Shown: piece by piece, positions 58,033-64,000 of the stretch
Numbering within the stretch: position 1 is the first letter of the stretch
How the letters are laid out: the number at the start of each line of letters is the position of its first letter
NCBI RefSeq assembly: GCF_030412915.1
Contig: NZ_JAUHJR010000001.1
Coordinates: 310,001 to 374,000, forward strand
Length of the DNA: 64,000 nucleotides
Direction of reading: 5' to 3'
Source: Nocardioides abyssi
Lineage (GTDB): Bacteria; Actinomycetota; Actinomycetes; Propionibacteriales; Nocardioidaceae
The notes under the pieces: generated by a model
Database searches by the model: none
What the model was told of the DNA's origin: nothing
The model's input: only the letters and a program-made list of their open reading frames with translations
Made by a program: the position numbers and the translations under genes

Positions 58033-59412
58033 GTGACCGACCAGCAGCGCCGCCGGACCGTCGTGGTGGGGGCCGGCATCGCCGGCCTGACCGCTGCACT
58101 CGACCTCGTCGCCGCCGGTGACGAGGTCGTCGTGCTCGAGGGGTCCGCCCACGTCGGCGGCAAGATCCGCCGGCACGAGGTCGCCGGTGTCGCGGTCGAC
58201 GTCGGGGCCGAGGCGATGCTCAACCGCCGTCCCGAGGGGGTCGACCTGGCCCGGGCGGCCGGCATCGAGGTCGAGCACCCCGCGCTGACCTCCTCGCGCA
58301 TCTGGACCCGCGGCGAGCTCCGCCCGCTGCCGCGCTCGATCATGGGGGTCCCGCTCGACCTCGACCAGCTCGCGGCCTCCGGCGTGCTCAGCGAGGAGGG
58401 CCTCGCCCGCGTGCGCACCGAGCCGTCGCTCGGCCCGGAGTCGCCCGAGGCGCTCGAGGGTGACGTGTCCGTCGGCGACCTCGTCGACCGCCGGTTCGGC
58501 CCCGAGGTCACCGACCGGCTCGTCGAGCCGCTCCTGGGTGGGGTCTACGCCGGTCGCGCGCGGCAGATCTCGGCCCGCGCCGCCGTCCCGCAGCTGGTGG
58601 TGTACGCCGCCCGCGGCTCGCTCCTCGAGCAGGCCGCCGCGCTGCCCACGACCTACGACTCGCCCGTCTTCGCCGGCATCCCCGGCGGCATGGGCCGGCT
58701 CCCCGAGACGCTCGCGGCCGACCTGCCGGTGCGGCTCGGGATGACCGTCCGCGCGCTCGCGCGGCGACCGGGTGGCGGCTTCGCGCTGACCTGCGGGGCG
58801 ACGACCGACCCCGAGCTGGTCGAGGCGGACGCGGTGGTGCTCGCCACCCCGGCCGCTCCGACCGCTCGGCTGCTCGCCAACGTGTCCCCGGCCGCCGCCG
58901 CCGAGCTCGCCGGCGTGGAGACCGCGTCGGTGGTCGTCGTGACCCTCGCCTACCGCGTCGCGGACGCCGGCCCGGTCGTCGGCGCCGGCTCGTCCGGCTT
59001 CCTCGTGCCCCCGGTGGAGGGTCGGCGGGTGAAGGCCTCGACGTTCTCCTTCGCCAAGTGGGACTGGGTCCGCGCCGCCGGCGCCGAGCACGACGTCGTC
59101 CACCTGCGCACCTCGCTGGGCCGGCACGGCGACGAGGTCGCGCTGCAGGCCACCGACGAGGAGCTGGTCGCCTGGTCGCTGGCCGACCTCGCCGCCGCCA
59201 CCGGGCTCGCCGCCCGGCCGGTGGACGTGCACGTGCAGCGGTGGGGCGGGGGACTGCCGCAGTACGCGCTGGGCCACCTCGACCGGGTCGCCCGCGTGCG
59301 CTCGGCCCTCGACGCGGTCCCCGGGCTGGCGGTCTGCGGGGCGACGTACGACGGCGTCGGCATCCCCGCGGTCGTCGCCTCCGCCCACCGGGCGGTCCGC
59401 GAGCTGGGCTGA
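58033..59412 (+). CDS. hemY: Protoporphyrinogen/coproporphyrinogen oxidase (HemY/CgoX)
   Basis: A 459-residue FAD enzyme: VVVGAGIAGLTAALDLVAAGDEVVVLEGSAHVGGKIRRHEV, DVGAEAMLNRRPEG, LLGGVYAGRARQISARAAVPQL, and the end YDGVGIPAVVASAHRAV. In actinobacteria, with HemQ present, it is expected to oxidise coproporphyrinogen III to coproporphyrin III. GTG 58033 opens the gene. It would be expected directly after hemE; here 5.8 kb of other genes intervene. Confidence 0.93.
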   Translation: MTDQQRRRTVVVGAGIAGLTAALDLVAAGDEVVVLEGSAHVGGKIRRHEVAGVAVDVGAEAMLNRRPEGVDLARAAGIEVEHPALTSSRIWTRGELRPLPRSIMGVPLDLDQLAASGVLSEEGLARVRTEPSLGPESPEALEGDVSVGDLVDRRFGPEVTDRLVEPLLGGVYAGRARQISARAAVPQLVVYAARGSLLEQAAALPTTYDSPVFAGIPGGMGRLPETLAADLPVRLGMTVRALARRPGGGFALTCGATTDPELVEADAVVLATPAAPTARLLANVSPAAAAELAGVETASVVVVTLAYRVADAGPVVGAGSSGFLVPPVEGRRVKASTFSFAKWDWVRAAGAEHDVVHLRTSLGRHGDEVALQATDEELVAWSLADLAAATGLAARPVDVHVQRWGGGLPQYALGHLDRVARVRSALDAVPGLAVCGATYDGVGIPAVVASAHRAVRELG

Positions 59413-59421
59413 GTCCCCGCA

Positions 59422-59462
59422 CAGACCTGGTGCCGGACGGCCGCAGGTCGGGACCAGGTCTG
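59422..59462. repeat. Inverted repeat between hemY and a membrane-protein gene
   Basis: CAGACCTGGT (59422-59431) and ACCAGGTCTG (59453-59462) are perfect 10-base arms separated by 21 bases. It starts 10 bases after the hemY stop and ends 49 bases before ATG 59511, so it may end hemY transcription or be an operator for the next operon. Confidence 0.5.
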
Positions 59463-59510
59463 CCCGGTTGTCCCTGGGCCGCGGGACACCCGGCCCGCGA
59501 ACCTCCTGCC

Positions 59511-60257
59511 ATGACCACCACCGTCACCCACCCGGCCCGCACCGACCTCCCCCGGGAGCACTCGGGCGAGGGCCGCACCCCCGACCGCAGCACCCACGAC
59601 GGCGCCCCCGGTGCCCGTCCCTCTCGCCACTGGGCCCTCGCCGGCGTCGGCGCCGGCCTCGCCGGCATCGGCGCGATCCTCGCGTCCGGCATCGTCGACG
59701 CCGTCTACGACCCCGCGATCCAGGGCGACGCCACCGCGATCGCCGACAAGCTCGCCACCCAGACCGAGGCCGCCTTCGTCTTCCACACCCTCGCCCTGGT
59801 CAGCGCCGTGCTGCTCGTGGTCTTCGCCGCGGGCCTCCTGCGCCGGCTGCGCCACCGCCTCGGCGGCGACAGCCTGCTGCCGATGGCGGCCTTCGCCGGC
59901 CTCGCCGGCACGGCCGTCGTGCAGGTGATCGGCACCAGCCTCGACACCGAGTTCCTCTTCGGGCTGCCGCACCAGGACGTGCTCGTCGACAGCAACGTCG
60001 TGATGTACGGCCACTTCATCGGCACCGTCCCGTGGTGCTGGGTCCTCGCCGGGCTCGCGGGCCTCGCGCTGCACCTGGCCGGTCGCGCCCGGGCCGTCCC
60101 GCGCTGGGTCGGCCGCGTCGGGCTGGTGCTCGGCGGGCTCACGCTGCTCGCCGGCATCTCGCCGCTGCAGTACGTCGCCGGCATGATCGGCCCGGTGTGG
60201 CTCCTCGTCACCGCGCTCGGCTTCGCGCTGGGCGACAAGGCGTACCGGACCGCGTGA
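59511..60257 (+). CDS. Hypothetical membrane protein (6 TM)
   Basis: A 248-residue protein with a hydrophilic N-terminus (about 1-40) and about six membrane helices (ALAGVGAGLAGIGAILASG, LALVSAVLLVVFAAGLL, AAFAGLAGTAVVQVIG, VPWCWVLAGLAGLALHLAG, GLVLGGLTLLAGIS, IGPVWLLVTALGFALG). No signature I know. Its stop overlaps a GTG start of the downstream histidine kinase, so it may be co-expressed with or act as an accessory to that sensor. Confidence 0.75.
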   Translation: MTTTVTHPARTDLPREHSGEGRTPDRSTHDGAPGARPSRHWALAGVGAGLAGIGAILASGIVDAVYDPAIQGDATAIADKLATQTEAAFVFHTLALVSAVLLVVFAAGLLRRLRHRLGGDSLLPMAAFAGLAGTAVVQVIGTSLDTEFLFGLPHQDVLVDSNVVMYGHFIGTVPWCWVLAGLAGLALHLAGRARAVPRWVGRVGLVLGGLTLLAGISPLQYVAGMIGPVWLLVTALGFALGDKAYRTA

Positions 60258-62418
60258 CCACCCCCGACGCTGCCGGTTCGGCCCCACGCGGGCCGGACCG
60301 GCAGCACACTGTCCCCGTGGACCAGGACCAGCCTGCGGACCAGCGTGCGGGTCGGCGTGCGCTCGACCTCCCGGTGCTGGCCCTGCCAGTGCTCTGCGCG
60401 GCCGGCTTCGGGCTGGCCGTCTGGCTGGAGTCGCGGCTGCCCGCGCACATCCCCGGCGACGGCCTCGCGCCCGGCCCGGGCTGGAGCACCGGCCTGACCG
60501 GCCTGGTGCTGGCCGCCCTGGCCGCGGTGGTGCTCACCTCCGACCGGCGCCAGGGCCTCGGCTGGGCCCTCGCCTGGTCAGGGGTCTTCTGGACCCTCGA
60601 CGGGGTCTCGGAGTCGTGGTTCCGCACCGGCCTGGACAGCGCCGAGCCGCTGCCGCTGATGACGACCACGGCGTGGTTCCTGCTGCGCTTCACCTCGCTG
60701 CTGCCGGTGACCGTGGCGCTGGTGGCGCTGCTCTTCCCGACCGGCCGCTTCCTGCCGGGCCGCTGGGGCACGGCCGGCAAGGTCGCCCTCGGCGTCATGC
60801 TCCTGTCGTCGCTGGCCTACGTCGTGGCCCCGTCCGACGGCTTCGACGACGTCGGCCGGCTCCCGATCGGCGCCGACCCCGACCCCACGACGCTCGGCGC
60901 GGTCGAGCCCGTCGCCGGGCCGCTGCTCGCGCTGGCCGGGACCGCCTCGCTGCTGGCCCTGCTCGTGCCGGTCGCCACCGTCGTGGTCCGCCACCGCCGG
61001 GCGACCGGCCTCGAGCGCGACCGGCTGCGCTGGCTGCTGTGGGGCGTCGTGGCGGTCGTGCTCCTCGTGCTCGCGACGCTGCTGCTCGACGTCGGCGCCG
61101 CCGAGCCCTTCGTCTTCTTTGTCGTCGTGTGCCTGCTGCCGGCCGCGATGACGGTGGCCGTGGTCGCCCCGCGGGTCGTCGACGTCGACGCGCTGCTCGG
61201 CCGCACGCTCGCCTACGGCGGCCTGTGGACGGCGCTGCTCGCCGTCGACCTGCTGGCGGTCACCCTGCTCACCCGATTCCTCGGCGACGCGCTCGCCCAG
61301 CGCGAGGTCGTCGCCGTCGTGCTGCTGCTGACCGTCCTGCTCTACGGGCCGCTGCGCCTGCGGCTCCAGTCGCTCGCGCGACGGCTGGTGCTGGGCCGGC
61401 GCGACGACCCGTACGACGTCGTGGCCGGCCTCGCCTCGACCCTCGAGACCGCCGACGAGGGCCCCGAGCAGCTCGCCGCGGTCGCACAGGCGGTGGCCCG
61501 GGCGTTCGGCGTGCGGCACGTCAGCGTCGAGGTCGACCGCCCCGGCGGCGAGAGGGTCGTGGCGGCGTACGGCCCCCTCCCCGAGGAGACCCGCACGCTG
61601 CCGATCACCTACCGCGACGCCGAGGTCGGCCGGCTCGTGCTCCCGGCCCGGGGGCTGCGCAGCCGGCTCACCCGCCGCGACGAGCAGCTGCTCGGCGACC
61701 TGGTCCGCCAGGCCGCCACCGCCGCGCGGACCGGCCGGCTGGCCGAGGAGCTGCAGGAGAGCCGCGAGCGGCTCGTCGTTGCGAGGGAGGAGGAGCGCCG
61801 GCGGATCCGCCGCGACCTCCACGACGGCCTCGGCCCGTCGTTGAGCGGCGTCGTCTTCCGCCTCGAGTCCGCCCGGCTGTCGGTCGAGCGCGACCCCGAC
61901 GGCGCGCGCGACCAGATCGCCGCCACGAGCGCGCTCGTCCAGGACGTCGTCGCCGACGTGCGCCGGCTGGTGCACGACCTGCGCCCGCCCGCGCTCGACG
62001 ACCGCGGCCTCGTCGGTGCGCTCCGGCAGCAGGCCGACGCCGCACCGGTGGCGACCGAGGTCCGGACCGAGGTGCTGGACCAACCGCTGGGTGGGCAGTC
62101 GGACGAGCCGGGCGGCGGGCTGGGACCGTTGCCCGCCGCGGTCGAGGTCGCGGCGTACCGCATCGCCGGCGAGGCCCTGACCAACGTCGTGCGCCACGCC
62201 CGGGCGTCGCGCTGCTGCGTCCGCCTCGTGCGCACCGACCGCGAACTGATCATCGAGGTCGCCGACGACGGCGTCGGGGTGCCGCCCGACGTGCAGTCCG
62301 GCGTCGGCCTGGTCTCGCTTCGCGAGCGGGCGGCCGAGCTCGGCGGCACCAGCGAGATCACCTGCCCACCCGGTGGCGGCACCGTCGTCCGGGCCACCCT
62401 GCCCCTGAGGAGCACCCC

Positions 62419-62422
<4 letters not shown>
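60254..62422 (+). CDS. Two-component sensor histidine kinase (NarL-type, HisKA_3)
   Basis: A 722-residue kinase with about eight to ten membrane segments in the first 370 residues, a GAF-like region (about 390-480), the phospho-acceptor EEERRRIRRDLHDGLGPSLSG, and an HATPase domain (ALTNVVRHARA, VADDGVGVPPDVQSGVGLVSLRERAAELGG). GTG 60254 overlaps the upstream stop (GTGA); GTG 60317, with CACACT 6 bases before it, is an alternative giving 701 residues. The response regulator start overlaps its stop. Signal unknown. Confidence 0.9.
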
Positions 62423-63105
<683 letters not shown>

Positions 63106-63109
63106 GCGC

Positions 63110-63133
63110 GCCGGCCCGGGGCCTCAGGCCGGC
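63110..63133. terminator. GC-rich hairpin after the response regulator
   Basis: GCCGGCC and GGCCGGC arms (7 bases, 10-base loop) begin 5 bases after the stop at 63105. No U-tract. Confidence 0.35.
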
Positions 63134-63263
63134 TCGACCGGAGCCACAGCTCGACGTGGCGGTCGAGAAGTCCGCCGCCCGGTCGAGGACGGCGACGACC
63201 TCGGGGCCGGGCCGCTGCGGTCGGGGTGACCGGGTCGACAGCCGCGGCGCGGTCGCCGCCCGG

Positions 63264-63269
63264 CACAAT
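63264..63269 (+). promoter_or_regulatory. -10-like CACAAT hexamer for hemQ
   Basis: CACAAT ends 6 bases before ATG 63276. The intervening GGAGG is too close to the ATG (1 base) to serve as a normal Shine-Dalgarno, so a leaderless start is more likely. Confidence 0.4.
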
Positions 63270-63275
63270 GGAGGC

Positions 63276-64000
63276 ATGAGCGAGACCGCCCCTGGCACGA
63301 GCACGGAGACCAAGTCGAACGCCGCCCGCGTCCGCGAGATCAACGACTCGATCCGCTACACGATGTGGTCGGTCTTCCGGCTGCGCGACGTGCTCGGGCC
63401 GGTCGACGGCGGGGCGGACCGTGCCGCCGAGGGCGCCGAGGTCGAGCGGCTCTTCGCCGAGCTCGCCGAGGCCGACGTGGTCGTCCGCGGGGTCTACGAC
63501 GTGAGCGGCCTGCGCGCCGACGCCGACGTGATGGTCTGGTGGCACGCGACCGACTCCGAGGAGCTCCAGGCGGCGTACCACCGCTTCCGCCGGACCGCCT
63601 TCGGCTCCCGCCTCGAGCCCGTGTGGAGCCAGATGGCGCTGCACCGCCCGGCGGAGTTCAACAAGAGCCACGTGCCGGCGTTCCTCAACGACGAGGCGCC
63701 CAAGCGGCACATCTGCGTCTACCCGTTCGTGCGGTCCTACGAGTGGTACCTCCTCGACGACGGCGAGCGTCGCCGGATGCTCGCCGAGCACGGCAAGATG
63801 GCGCGCGACTACGTCGACGTGCGGGCCAACACCGTGGCCAGCTTCGCGCTGGGCGACTACGAGTGGATGCTCGCCTTCGAGGCCGACGAGCTCTACCGCA
63901 TCGTCGACCTGATGCGGCACCTGCGTGCCTCCGACGCCCGCCGGCACGTGCGCGAGGAGGTGCCGTTCTACACCGGCGCGCTCGTTCCCGTCGCCGAGCT
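63276..64000 (+). CDS. hemQ: Coproheme decarboxylase HemQ/ChdC, 3' end outside window
   Basis: 241 residues are visible; the gene runs off the edge. The chlorite-dismutase-like fold is clear: [63 protein letters not shown] and [15 protein letters not shown]. The Tyr of [10 protein letters not shown] is in the place of the catalytic Tyr of HemQ; the nearby Lys of Firmicute enzymes is Arg, as in other actinobacteria. It decarboxylates coproheme to haem b, the last step of the pathway served by hemE and hemY in this window. Confidence 0.93.
   Translation, partial: MSETAPGTSTETKSNAARVREINDSIRYTMWSVFRLRDVLGPVDGGADRAAEGAEVERLFAELAEADVVVRGVYDVSGLRADADVMVWWHATDSEELQAAYHRFRRTAFGSRLEPVWSQMALHRPAEFNKSHVPAFLNDEAPKRHICVYPFVRSYEWYLLDDGERRRMLAEHGKMARDYVDVRANTVASFALGDYEWMLAFEADELYRIVDLMRHLRASDARRHVREEVPFYTGALVPVAE

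Overview
This 64 kb window is chromosomal DNA from a high-GC actinobacterium, most likely Nocardioides or a close relative in the Nocardioidaceae. Codon third positions are almost all G or C. GTG starts are frequent, and many genes overlap by 4 bases. Lineage markers fit: a DUF222/HNH endonuclease, DUF3000, a 4-alpha-glucan-type GlgA/GlgC pair, a DinB2-type Y-family polymerase, a WS/DGAT acyltransferase, and a coproporphyrin-type haem locus (hemE, hemY, hemQ). The genus call is inferred from protein content; no rRNA gene is present. I found no tRNA, rRNA, CRISPR, integrase or transposase, and no gene-free stretch longer than about 290 bases.

Layout. 1-4.6 kb: the end of rlmC, small conserved proteins, and a Tat-exported DUF1501/DUF1800 pair. 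4.8-7.4 kb: hydrolase, gluconokinase and GntP permease. 7.4-9.2 kb: a DUF222/HNH gene bracketed by REP-like inverted modules. 9.2-12.4 kb: two related catalase-fold proteins around a DksA-like zinc-finger protein and a metallophosphoesterase, then an EthD-domain protein. 12.5-15.7 kb: divergent glgA/glgC and mug. 15.7-20 kb: exported proteins (lipoprotein, phosphodiester glycosidase, S15-like hydrolase, metzincin). 20.1-26.9 kb: apparently orphan DNA methyltransferase, wax-ester synthase, FUSC protein, DinB2-like polymerase, YbdK-like ligase. 27-36 kb: DUF402, ThrE exporter, a BVMO+SDR pair with divergent TetR, ornithine aminotransferase, another SDR and a phytoene-dehydrogenase-like enzyme. 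36-39.9 kb: envelope-stress-type cluster and a GT39 glycosyltransferase. 39.9-49 kb: KstD-like dehydrogenase under a perfect KstR-type box, HrpA helicase, PemK-like protein, two lipoproteins. 49-64 kb: RNase D, DUF3000, hemE, hemY and hemQ, a block familiar from other actinobacteria, here split by a sulfonate/sulfur flavoenzyme operon and by a membrane protein plus two-component system.

Regulation is unusually readable. A -10-like TANNNT hexamer ends 6-9 bases before the start codon of at least 14 genes, the signature of leaderless transcripts. Three perfect or near-perfect palindromes sit exactly at promoters: a TetR operator inside the 31.4 kb promoter, a FadR/GntR-like palindrome upstream of rocD, and a KstR-like box at the kstD-like gene. 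Several convergent gene ends carry long perfect hairpins.

Most of the window is ordinary core or accessory metabolism. The less ordinary signals are the REP-module/DUF222 association, the interrupted haem locus with a REP element at one border, the catalase-fold pair, the steric-gate-less DinB2 relative and the lone methyltransferase.
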